A stretch of DNA of 64,000 nt, taken from the NCBI GenBank assembly GCA_003952965.2, contig CM025849.1:32013381-32077380 (forward strand). The letters run 5' to 3'. Shown in pieces: positions 1 through 12,700 of the stretch. The notes beneath the pieces were generated by a model. That model had not been told where the DNA came from, made no database searches, and was given only the letters and a program-made list of their open reading frames with translations. Position 1 is the first letter of the stretch. Every line of letters begins with the position of its first letter. The translations under genes and the position numbers were made by a program. Origin of the DNA: Morella rubra (Eukaryota > Streptophyta > Magnoliopsida > Fagales > Myricaceae).

Positions 1-779
1 TTGGCATGTTTGAAGTTGTGAAACAGCCAATTATTAAGGCTTGAGATAGAGCATAAGTGGGCATCTTAGCAATTCGGCCATTTGCTCTTGCAACTGCTGA
101 AGTTGCTACCAAATTAGGGGATCGCCTTGGTATTACATAAGATCTCCTTCCCCTCCCACTCTCCTCGTCTCCTTTATTCTCTTTCTGAAAACCTACTTTG
201 ACCCCTGCACTCACAGGCATACACTTATTCATGCAAAAGGCTCTCTCGCCAGTTATAATTGCCTTTTTCCTATGATTTTTTGCTGTATGATCCTACATTC
301 CCTTGTCTCAACACTCACTTAGATGCACAGACATTTGAGAACTTTGTGCTTGTTGATATTGTTATGATGCTTGTATAACTGCTTGATCCCAGCTCCTTGT
401 CTTATTTCATTCTTCTTGCTCCTCTCTTTGATCACGCTGCATGTGATTTTTTTCTACAGTCCTGTTTTATATCTTGCTTTGAAAATCAGTGAAGACTACG
501 AGAGTACAGAAAGTAAACTTGTTAACACGTTGGTATTGTCTAGTTTGATAGAACTTTTTGACTATAACTCCCTCCCTCTGCTTATTCTTTTATTCATCTG
601 CTTATGTTACATCTACAATTCATGACATTTAAATGTTATGGGAAATAGACTACCTACTACTGCACAAGATAAACTACAAGGGAAGTTTTAATGTCTTTCT
701 ACTGTCCTTCACTTATGTGTAATTTTGTTTCCAAAGTTATAGTATGAGGTTGGTAACCATAACATATGCACTACTGCAG

Positions 780-3700
780 CTTCTCTCTTCGCTGAATGGT
801 ATTGAAAATGTCAGCACGAGATTGTTATCAAAAGCAGAGTAAGTTTTCTCGTTTCCAGTTTTCATAGCTTTTATGTTCAATGTTCTATACGTCTTCTCTG
901 TCTGATTAATTTCCAGTTTGTATAGCTCTTAGTTTATAAGGAATTATATAATATCTGGATTTTGTATTTATACATTTTGTAGGGTTGCTATAAGAACTTT
1001 GGCCGCTATCTGCTAGATGATGTTATTGTGAGTTATATGAAATAAATCAATATTGCTAACAAATTGGCTTGTTATATTTGTCTTGATATTTGTTGCAGAT
1101 ACATCTTATCGGCTCGGAAGAAAGTGATGTGGGATGTTAGTATCACCAATATTGTCCTAAATGTTCCTTGGAGGAATTCAATATCCAAGCAATTTAACTT
1201 GGTACTTCCTTCTTTTACTATTTCTCCCCTGGCCATGGTGTGTGACCGCTCCAGTATCAGTGTGTTAATACCAGTTGCTTCCTTTTAGCTCTTTTGATTC
1301 TTTTTATCTTTTTCCTTTTTGGGTGCATGTATGCTGAGATTTGACAACTAATTGGCATGATGTTTCATCATGTTTGCAACTTCAAATCTACCTTATGTTA
1401 TTCTACATGATTTACTGATATAATTAAGGCGATGACTTATGCTTCCTTTTTATTGGCGGTTTTCCCCATTTGCTTTCTGCATGGATTTTTCTTTGAGCTA
1501 GGTATTAGGATTACTTTGAATGGCCGATCAAGCATGATTAATTGACATCCAAATAATTAATCAATTCCACATCCCCCCACCCCCGCATGTTTTCTTGCAA
1601 GACAAGAAGCAAAATATTTCTTAGGTCGAATTTTCATTGACCCTATGATAATTTTGGTTTTTACTGTCTTTTGTACGTGGTGCTTACTTTATTACATCAT
1701 TACTGGCATTTATCTCTTATTTTCTATTAGAGTCATTCCCGCCCTTGAAGGGGAATCCCCATTTGTCTTTTTGGCAAATTACCTTGTCTGTCATCTGATT
1801 TGCCTTGCATATTTATTGAAACTTAATACCTTTTCAGGCGTTGCAAATGAGAGACTAGAAAATGAAATGAGTACTAGGTTGTAAATGGTCATGCCATTAC
1901 TTGATACAGATTTTTCTAGCGTGGAGAAATTATAAAATGGTGCAATGTATTTTTGGTCTTCAATAAATTTTTACAAGTATTAGAAAAAGCGATTTGTTTT
2001 GTTGTGGGGGACCTAAACCTCCCAGAGTGACCTAGAAATGTTGAAGTGAGCAACTTAATCTTTGTTGTGTCACATCTACAATGATGCCAACCCATGTTAA
2101 AAGGTGGTAGGCATGTCAAAGAAGTCAATTGTTCCACTCCCTTTCAGTTAGTGTATGTGATTGTATCCTCAACAGTAAACAAAATAATGCTAGACTTTGG
2201 AAACACTGCATGGAATGAGAGACATTTTGGAATGCTTTAATTGATGACTGATCTTAGTCTTTGCCAAGTGTTGGTGGTTGAATCTCGACTAGATTTTTTA
2301 TTTTGTTCTATGTGTTCTTTTATTTATGTATTTTATGCAATTTTCCAACAGGTAGTGGAAGTTGGGGCTCTTCTTTTCATTTCCAAATCTGATCTCAGTT
2401 CGGCCTCCTTAGGTTTTAAGGAACAGCCTTGTCACCTGAAAAATTTGATAAATTCAATTTCTTCCTCCGACTTGTCTATGTGCATCCATCTTGAAGATCT
2501 TTATGATCACTTTGAAATCAAATTAAATGATTTCGAGGTTGGTTTTTTTTGTTCTCTTGTACTCTCAGATTTTCTTAGAATTATAGATTTGTTTGTCCAA
2601 AAAGTAACACTGAGATTGGTTTAGTGCAGATGGAAATCACAGTGCCAGATCATAATCAGCCAATCTCTGTCATTGAGAAATTCTGTCCTTCTATTACTGT
2701 GGCATCCTGTGTGATCTTGGATGAATCTATCTCCAAACAGTTGGAGGTAAGTCTTACTTTGGATTGGATAGAAAGTAGGAATGCAATCATTTTGTTGCAT
2801 TATTGTTGTAAATGTTATGCCTTTCAGAGCTAGATATACAATTGATGACCAACACCTTGACGGCTTAAGAGTTGGTAACCTTCTCTCTTAATTTCATGTC
2901 GTGCACGTCAAAGGCTGCAGTTGGTACAATGTTCTTAGGCTTGCCTTCATATGAGGGCGAGTGTTAGTCTCGGTGTGTTTGTGAGCTGGACACACATCAT
3001 TGGTCCTCTTCCTGAAAACTAAAGCTTTTTGGGGTTGGTTGCATCTAACTGTTGTTGGTTGAAGAAAGCTATCATTCTTGTTTTTGATCTATATCAATGG
3101 TTTGAGATTCTCAAGGCTGGTTATATTTAGAAAAAGTTATGCGTATTGTATCCTAGGTCTTAATAGTTCTGCCAGTCTTTGAGTTGACACATTTACTTGA
3201 ACTGGACTTGAATTGCAATCTATATTTCTAAGTTGGATGGACCTGGTCGATTGAGGTTTGATGATTTGAGTTGCATCCTTATGTTCAGCTGTAGTAAAAA
3301 TGGTTTGAAAAGGAATTTAGTCTTTTGAAGCCTTACGTTCATCTTTTTGTCTGTCCTTTTTTGCTTTGGTTTACATCCTATGGTCCTTATCAGATTTTTG
3401 TGGACAATGGGGTACTTATGAGGCATATGAATTAAGAGGGCTCCATTGACGTGTGGATAGAAAACTGAAACACTTCACATATGTAAATTAAGTGGAAGTG
3501 GAAAATGTTAGGAAAAATATCAGGCAAATTTAATAAGTTAAGAGGTTTCAACACCTATATCCCTAGAAGGACAAAAAAGGGAAAGAAAAAATAAGAAAGA
3601 AGAAGGAAATTCAAGGGAGAGAGGAACCTGAGGTTGGGTCTCATTGATGCTCTTCCACTTGATATCTCTGATTTCACCGAACCAAAACCAAAGACATCTG

Positions 3701-6700
3701 ATCTCTGAATGGGTTTGCCTGTGTTCATATAGTCGGTGCCAGCCACCTTATCATCTTGGTGCACAGCCGTTAATCCATGAGCCTTGCTAGATCAAGGTAC
3801 CCAGCTTCCTATTCATGTAGGATAGACAATATATTACAGTAATTTTACTCCCAACAATTTATCCACTTTTAACTTGACTTCTAATAAGTTAATAACTTCA
3901 ATGCATAAAGAGTTTTGGCTCTCTCTTGTGCCCTATGTCTCTTATCCTTAGGAGGTCTTCCTCCACTAGCAGGTTTTTGGGAAACTTAATTTATTCTAGT
4001 ATAGATAGCAGGCAGGTCTATATTTCTTGGTTTCAATATGACTCCTTACGAACGTTGTTTCTATCAACAGAAAGAAAGGAACTTAAATCAAACCACTTGA
4101 TTACGAATTCCACAATAACAAGAAATAAAAATTAATCGTTCAATGTCTGCTCGTTGTCCCCCAATGAATAACATGATCTTGACATGTAAAGAGCATATCA
4201 TGGCATATGAAGGTCACTAGATATAGTTGTTAGCAGGCGATTAAGTATTATAATTTAGTAGCTAGCAGGATATTATTCCAGCTTCATAATGATCGAATTG
4301 ATAAATATTGACTTGCTAAATTTCTTTAGATCGTCATGTTCCATGAGCGACTATTTTACTAATTCATATATTTTAGAGCCACTTTTTTTTTCTGGGGGCA
4401 GGAAAAGGGGGGGGGGGGGGGGGGGGGGGGTGAGGCTTGAGCTGCCCATTCTCTTCTGCCCTTTCTTTCAGCTAAATGAACTTCTGAAGCCACCAATTCT
4501 AGTGAAAAAGCAGTAGTTCTACTTACCAGGCTAGAACATTCTATCCGAGGAAATTCTACTTCATAGCTGTGGGTGGGACTTCTTCTCTGAGAAGATCTTG
4601 TTTGTGGTGGGCTGCGGGCTTAGAGTTCGTTTTTGGCATAATCTTTGGTGCGGAGAGTGAATCCTTCGGTTAGCTTTCCCTCTTCTCTTCTCCTTAGCTC
4701 AGAATCAGGCTGCACTTGTGGCGGATTACTTGGAGGGAGGGACGTGAGCAACAGTTTGGAGTGTTCAGTTTTCTAGACCCGCCAATGATTGGGAGTTGGA
4801 TGACTTCACAGCCTTTTACTCTTTGCTGTATGGGCAGGTTGTGAGGAGAGGGGAGGTCGATAAGATGAGAGGGCGGGATTCCAAAATTGGTGCTTTTTCG
4901 GTCAAGTCAATGTACAGACTTCTCTCACGCACTTCTGATTTGGGCTTCCCTTGGCGTCAGTGTTGGAAGACGCTGGCTCCCTCTAGAGTTTCTTTTTTGG
5001 CTTGGGAGGCTGCTCATGGGAGAGTTTGACTATCGACAACTTAAGGAGGAGGGGCCTTTTCTTGACTGATTGGTGCTTTTTGTGTAAATGCGAGGGGGAG
5101 TCTGTGGATCATATTTTTCTGCATTGCCAAGTGGCTAGAGGGTTGTGGGCGTATTTGTTTTGCATTATGAACCTTTCTTGGGTTATGCCTAGGAGGGTGA
5201 TCGAGGTGTTGGAAAAAGAAGTTCGATAATCCCATTGCTTTGGCAGTGTGGAGAATGATTCCTCTTGCTGTTTGGTGGATCTTGTGGAGGGAGAGGAACA
5301 ACAGATGCTTCGAAGATTCTGAGCGGTCTTTGGATAGTTTAAGGGGTCTTGTTTTGCAGTTGCTTTTTCTTTGGGCCAATGTGATGTTGGGTTATCCCTT
5401 TTCTGGTTTTCCGGATTTTCTTAGCTTTCTTGTTTGTATGTGTTAGGGGTTTTCAGTATAGTCTCTTGTACTGTTGACTCCGTCGTTTTATGTTCTTTGT
5501 TTTTCTTCTCTTTAATAAGATTGGCTTATTTATAAAAAAAAATGGGAAATTCTACTTCATAGCCAAGTTGGCTACTTCTCCGCTGTCCACAGCTTTGACA
5601 AATGCAGTAGGTGTGTTAATGTGGTACCTGCCTTTTTAGCGTTCAGGTTACAGATTATTCCAAAATCCATGAACACATTTGCAATTCATACTTTCCAAAA
5701 ATTCAGTATTCCAATCAACATCACTCCACTAAATAGCCCTTTTTTTTCACTTCCAAATAGTTCTTCATCATATAGACACTCTCATATTCCTGAGATCCTC
5801 CCTGCCTTGCTTTTTATATCGGGTAAATCCCTTTCTACCTCCATCACAGGAAACATCTTGATATCTTTGGAGCCTGACCTTAGCTTGCGCAAAGCCAGAT
5901 TTTCAAACAGGTAACTAAACTGTTTGTGCACCTCAAATAAAGCTTCCACCTCGAGTCGAAGATTTTCAACTATGAAGGGTACTAGTTCTATTCAACCTAC
6001 TAGAGTTAAAATTATAGAAGAAAATTATGAGAGAGTGGTCCGGTGGCAACCCCTCTATTGCATGCATCTGGAAGTGCTCCCGCTTTCTGCAGATGAAACA
6101 TGTTAGGAACCTCTATGTTGGCAGTATGCCTTGTTAATAGACCAAGCAGAGGAATTGCTCTCCCATGGCAATCCGCCACCTCATGGGCTTTTGAAGCGGG
6201 AAGACTTTGTAATGCAGGAAGGGGTCAATTACTGCCAATCCTGAATTGAATGAAGCTTTTGAAGCGGGAAGACTTTGTAATGCAGGAAGGGGTCAATTAC
6301 TGCCAATCCTGAATTGAAGAATCTGACATTTTCTTTCCTCAACAGCTAAAACGCTCTTGATTATTTCAACCTCGTCCTGTTTAATCAGTAAGCTAACTTC
6401 TCATTGTAATAATTAGCCATATAGTCCCAACAAAACCCAAAAAACAATCTTCCCCCCTTGTTTTTTAAGTGAGCTAAAAGTAAAGAAATTGCTAACAACT
6501 GCTTTTTCTCTTGCTAACATCTTGCCCCACCTAACTGGAAGTTTGAACCAACATCTCATCTGGCATAATGGAAACAACAGTTCTTGTACAGATTTCACTG
6601 GGATATTCCAAGCACTTTTATCAACTTGAATTTAATCACCTACTTCTGGGTTCTCATGTTTGGTAGCAGGCCCCAGAAAGAGGTCTGCGACAGGCTGTTG

Positions 6701-9700
6701 TCTCCATGGTGGAGTGTGTACTGATAAATGAACTACATTATCTGAACTCATCGCTTGACCTTTAAAACACTTGAACGTGAAAATAAATAAAACCTTTCAC
6801 ATATGACTTAGTCATCTGATCTGATATTTCCTTAGTAGTATCTGTCACATGACCAGGGATACAAAGGGAAGGTGAAGTCTTGTGGGTAAAAGGAAGAAGA
6901 GGAAGATCAGTTTAGGGTTACAGGAGAGGAAGTGTGTAGAAGGATCTGGGAGACCTAACTAGCTCAGTCAATGGAGTAGTGTAGTTTGACAGTGGAGTTT
7001 CTGAATCAGAAGTTCTATAAGTGAGATATAAGGGCTGGGTGGAATCCCTCTAGCATTGAGTAAGAAGGCACAGGTAACAGCTGTTAAATGGAACCAAGGC
7101 CTCAAGACAGCTAAGGGGGTGGGAGCTCACGTGTACCCAGGTGCAACTGCCAATGGGTCGGTGGACTGAGGAAAGGGGCTGTGTTTCACTCTTATATTTG
7201 TAATTATTAAAGTCCAGTAGTTGTAGTTGGGCCAAGACCCATAAGTCCAGTAGTTTAAAAGGGTAATTTCGGTATATTTCATAGTATAAGTGTTGTTGCT
7301 CTCAAATGAAGGACAGACAAGAAAACAATTAGTTATTTTCTAGAAGGGAAGCACAGACAAGAAAACAATTAGTTAGTTTCTAGAAGGGAGGCTAGTTGAA
7401 CCTCGATATGGCTCTTCATTGTATCCATTTTCTTCCCATTTCCATTGAATCAATCATTGTGTTTAATCATTGTCGAGATACATTTCTTTATACAAAACCA
7501 AAATAATGATACAGTATCCTGATCTCGACTTCACGTACTTGAGGGTTAGCAATTGTATCTATTCTATCTGGAGGGTTTCAATTCTAATCCCCCCTCTCTC
7601 TCTCCTCTTCTCTCTCTCTCTCTTCATCTGTCTCTCTTCAGTCTCTCTCTCTCTCTCTTCTTCCTTACACAAAGAGAAAGTATCAGGTCACACTGGGAGG
7701 CTATTGAATCTTTTTGGATAGCCGAATTTGGAGAAAAACCAGCACATCTGCTGGAATTGTTGTGAAATGGTCCTAAACCTGTTTCTAACCGCTCTCATTG
7801 CATCAAAAACCACAACTCTCCAGCATAACAAAACATCAAACACCCTTCTAGGCATGACCCAGTCATAATTCAAAAAGGAGACCACCAAAGACCACTTACT
7901 CTCTAGCAATCGAGCAGTGATGAATAATGTGATCCATAGATTCCCCATCGCATCTGCAACATAACACCACTTGATCAAATAAACACCCCTCCTCCATAAA
8001 TTATCAATAGTCAAAACTTTTCCATGAGCTGCTTCCCACACAAAGAAGGACGCCCTCAAGGGGGCTGAGTTCCTCCAAATCTGCCTCCATGGGAAAGTCA
8101 CAATAGGACCAACAACAAGGAGCCTATACAAAGATTTCACGAGAATTCGCCATTCTTGGAACCCAACCACCTTATCTTGTCATTGTCCCTTCTCCTTAAA
8201 CTATGGAGTAGAGTAATGAGAAGAAATCCGAAAACTCATCCATCTCTCAATCATTTGCAATCTTGACAAACTGAATATTCCAAGAACCAAGTCTTGAGTC
8301 TCCCTCCAAACAATCCGCCACCATTGCATCTTTGCATCGGGCAAGAGAGAACAAAAGAGGATAGGCTTCCTTCTAAGGTCTCTCACCACACCATTGATCA
8401 TGCCAAAAACGGACCATGAGACCACACTCTGCCACATGAAGAATGTTTTCACAGAAGAAGGTCCAACCATTGCTAATGTGCTTTCATAGACTCACACCAT
8501 AAGAGCCATAGAACTCAAGAGTTCTCCAGCCACCCATAGCATTGTCATACTTCTCCATAATAACATGAATTGCAAGAATAAGATCTTCTAACTTGGATTA
8601 ATGAATTGCACCAAGTTAGCCCAAGTTTTCCAAGAGCTATGAACCCTAGAAAATCGAAAGTTCAAGAGTTTCCAAGGCCAAAACAAGCCGTCACCAATAA
8701 GTCTCAATATGAACGAATAACTCTCTAGGTTTACAACTAATTAAAATTAACCTAAAGAACCCTCTTGCTTAATTGACCATTAAGCCCTTGTTTACCAATA
8801 TTTGAAATTACAAAAATACTAGTAACTTAAATATTTTCCAAATACCCTTAACGATCCATATATGTGCCTCTCACATACTTTTTCTCCTTTTTGTTCTACA
8901 AGTCTCTTGCTTCTAGTAGGGGTTTCAACAGAAGATCAGGAAGTCTGTGTGGAAGTTTGTTTGTTGTTTCACTTGTTGGATGCACTGGTACATGCATCAG
9001 ATCTTTCAATGAAGAATACTCTTGACAACTGACATTTTAAGATCGACGATATGACTTCAGATTGGAATTGTTTCTGAGACCTCACATGTACACATGCTGA
9101 CCTGCATTGCTACTGGCTGCTTGTTTGTATGTGTTTTTTATGCATGTAACTGTATGTATGTATCTATCAATCTATCTACTTATGTATAGGGTGAGCAGAA
9201 TTTTATTTCTCAGATTTGGTGGTTATTCTTGTTTCAGGTTTATATTATAGTATCATCACTGCAAGCACACTTTTCTCCCACAATATATGGTGCACTCCGA
9301 GAATCGATTGCACATCTTAGTACTTTGCATTCAAAGTCTGGATCTGTGACATCAGAAACTCTGGTTCCACCTGGTATAAAATCAAATAAAGGGAGGGCTC
9401 CTGATTTTGGCTTCACTGTCAGTGCAAATTTGGAGTCGGTTACTTTACTAGTTGATCTTGCAAATGATGGAGATTCCAGCTTTGGACTCATGCTTGCTGT
9501 ACGAGACACAAATATGCGGTATTCTTTTGAATATTTTGGGTTTTCACATACATGGTCCTATGCATACTTGGATGCAATGATATAAACTAATAATACTCAC
9601 CTTTTTCCAGTTGAAACTAGCTTTTTGATGTCGTGTTAGAGGCTTTTCTGCAAATTTGCTTTGGTCAGTGGTCTAGAATTCCTTTTGTCCAGAAAATGAT

Positions 9701-12700
9701 GTTATGTGTTGGATGATTTCAGGTATGCCCTTACAAAGTTTGAGGAGTTCTGGATTTGTGTGAAGGCATTGAAGGTCACCACATGTCCATTGAGAGGCCA
9801 AGGGGAGTGCCATGTCCTATGCTCATGTGGGAATGCATCTTCTATGAATTCTGTTTCTCAGCCTGACATTGATAGTGGTCTTAATGATAAAAGTGACAGA
9901 TATAATGATACAAGTTTATCTGCGGAAGGGTGCCTTCTCTTACATTATGAATCTCAAGAAGCAGATTCACTTTGCCACAAGTGTACTGTGTGCTTGAATG
10001 AGGCTGATGTCCACTGCTACCCCTACATAATTGGATTGCTGGGTGGATTCTTTGATAGACTGTCTGTGTATGGTACATCTTCTGACAGTGCCTATAATTC
10101 TGCAGTGGATGCTGAAATTCGAAATAAGGTGCCCCACTTTAGGTTTCAAAGGTTTGGTTTCTCAAACTTTTTTGAAACCGGGTCCTCTGAACATGCGAGC
10201 ATTCCTGTAGATCACTTTCCATTTGCGACTATTTGCAACGCTGGTCCTCTCGCTAGCCTTGAGAGTTCACCTTATCCAAATTCTGACTGGAGGAAATATC
10301 TGAATCTAAGGGACCAAAAAACCGGAAGTCCAAAGTTCAGTAGAAAGGTGGGGTCTAAATCTTTTCATGCCCCACCATTAGTATCCACATCTGGGATTGA
10401 AGTATCCCATTTGTGTGAAACCTCTGGTTTTGTCATTGATTTCCATCTTTGTCAACTCAGAGTACATTTCCATGATGCCACATGCATTATTGGAATTATT
10501 ACACTACCAGTCTCTAAATCTTCATTGTTCATTAATGAGGATTCTATGGATTTGTTGTGTTCTACGGAGGGATTGATTCTTACCTCATCTTGGTGTACAC
10601 AAAATTTCCGTGAGTTTTTATGGGGCCCCTCAGTACCAAATCTATCTCCCATTTTGAACATACGTGTGAAGCAAGGAAAAAGTAGATCATTGGATTCTCA
10701 TCTTGAAGTTAGCATGAGCATTCAGCATGTATATTGCCTTTTACCGGCTGAGTATTTGGCTATAATGATCGGTTACTTTTCATTGTCTGATTGGAGATCA
10801 AATGCAAATGATCAGCCTGTAACTGGAGGCCATGAGAACATTAATACAGGAAATGAGAGCCCCTTTGTATATAAGCTTGAGATACTGGAATCCACTTTGA
10901 TTCTGCCAGTGGAAAGCTATGAACGTCAGTTTTTAAAGGTTGAGATTCCACAGCTGTACTGCAGTTTCATTGATGAGAGCATTTCAGATAATGTACTCAG
11001 GGAAACTCCTCTTGAATCTTTGGTTCCAGTGCATAAATGTGGAGGAAGAGGTAACTGTTTAAATGTGTTTGGGCAGGACTTGTGCCTGTTATTCTTGTTG
11101 GTCAAGGATGATGGTTGTGGTTTCTTAACATCAGACCAAGATACTGACTGTAAATGTGTTACTTTAGTTGCACCCCTGAGTGCGGATGTTTGGGTTACAA
11201 TACCATCTGAAAGTGAACTCACTGAAAGAAACTCTGTTTCGACCTCGTATGTCATGACAAGGATCCAAAACTGTCAAATTATGGCTGATGGTAGGAGCTT
11301 TGTCTTTTAGAGTTTACATCTATCTAGAATCACAGCAGCTTATTGTCTCTCATGTTCTATGTAATAATTAAGCCATTATTTCTCTCTTTGTTAACAGATG
11401 GTTACTTTCTTCCTGGAATTGAGGCTCTACTGGACGTCATAGAACAATTTTCGTTGGTACATGATCAATCAAAAGGATTCAAATCTGATGTTCTACAGTT
11501 TATTCAGTTAAAGAAGTCACTAAAAGAGATTGGTGCAGTTTTACCTGTTGGCTCAAGCTTGATATTCACAGAGGTTAGGTGTACTGTTGATTCGTTGTCT
11601 ATAAAATTGCATTGCTGTGGAGAAGATTCACCGGAACTGCTTGCTAAGGTTGGCATGCAATTTTCATGCTCTGCGTCATTGAAAAATGATGCACTCTTAA
11701 GCTTGGGTGTTACTTTCTCTTCCTTGAAGTTGAATTATTTGCCTAATTCAATCATATTAGCACAATGCACCTCGACATGCTCCTCATCTGTTCTTGACAT
11801 TTCGATTTCCAGATCAGTTCAAGAAGGAATTGAACTCTTTGTTTCTCTTCCTTCTCTTGATATTTGGCTCCATTTGTCTGAGTGGACAAAGGTTCTTGTT
11901 CTTATAAACTTGTATTTGGGACGGCTGAACAAAACCACACTCCTGGATCCATCAGCAGAGAATTTGACCTCAAATATAGGTGATCCATTAAAAAATGTGG
12001 CAGTTGACAAGTCTCCAAGGTCTCCTCGTTCTGCAAGTATGTCAACTAAGTTTGAATCAGTGAACATGAAGCAGGATCATCCTGTTTCCTTGGTTGTGAG
12101 GTCAGAAAATGTTGGCATTACATTTTACTTCCCTTTATGGGTCAGCAAAGAAGCATCCAGGCAACTTCAGCTAGCCAATGATCACGTGGATGTGCCTCAG
12201 AATGCTTCATCTGAAGTGCTTGAAGAAAAAGACTGCAAATTTGTTGCTGTGAATTTGCATAGTAGAAGTACAGGGTTCTTTATCGACAGTGGGAACATAA
12301 AATTTAACTCCAACTTGGAAAATTTAAGTGGCACAGTATTGATATGCAACAACAATAGTGTTCCATCTTGGCCTCTTTTCCAGATATACAAGGTTGGTTT
12401 GGAGGCTGACATCAGAAATAAACAGATGGAACGTATGCATATCACAGTAGACATTCAATGCGACCGTGTAGATGTATGGCTTTCACATCGCCTGTTGTAC
12501 TTCTTGCACGGTGTACATTTCAATATTCCCAAAGCTGAGTCTTCTGAGTTCGCATATGGTGAGATTGTTTTTAAGGCCCAGTTTAAGAAGGTGTCGCTTC
12601 TGCTAAGTGATGGAAGGGTATGTTGGCCTTCTTGACTAAGCTTTACATTTTATAAGAATTCATTCACATGGGAGAGCAAGATACTTTAGCTTCTTTGAGC

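Larger units (their letters stand above)
2747..9237 (+). other. 6.5 kb VPS13 intron loaded with insertions
   Basis: This intron separates the exon ending in KQLE from the exon starting VYIIVSSLQ. It is by far the largest VPS13 intron in view. It holds a 5'-truncated LINE with target duplication (4568-5544), a 24-base G run, a 68-bp and a 40-bp tandem duplication, a CT-rich tract and a decayed antisense LINE fragment (7846-8470). Outside these I see AT-rich sequence with no convincing exon. Confidence 0.8.

Noticed and set aside
1..145. Short peptide-like stretches (GMFEVVKQPIIKA; IRPFALATAEVATKLGDRLG) at the window start
   Set aside because: They are broken by stops and I could not place them in VPS13 or any other family with acceptable splice sites. 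They may be an upstream exon or a decayed fragment.
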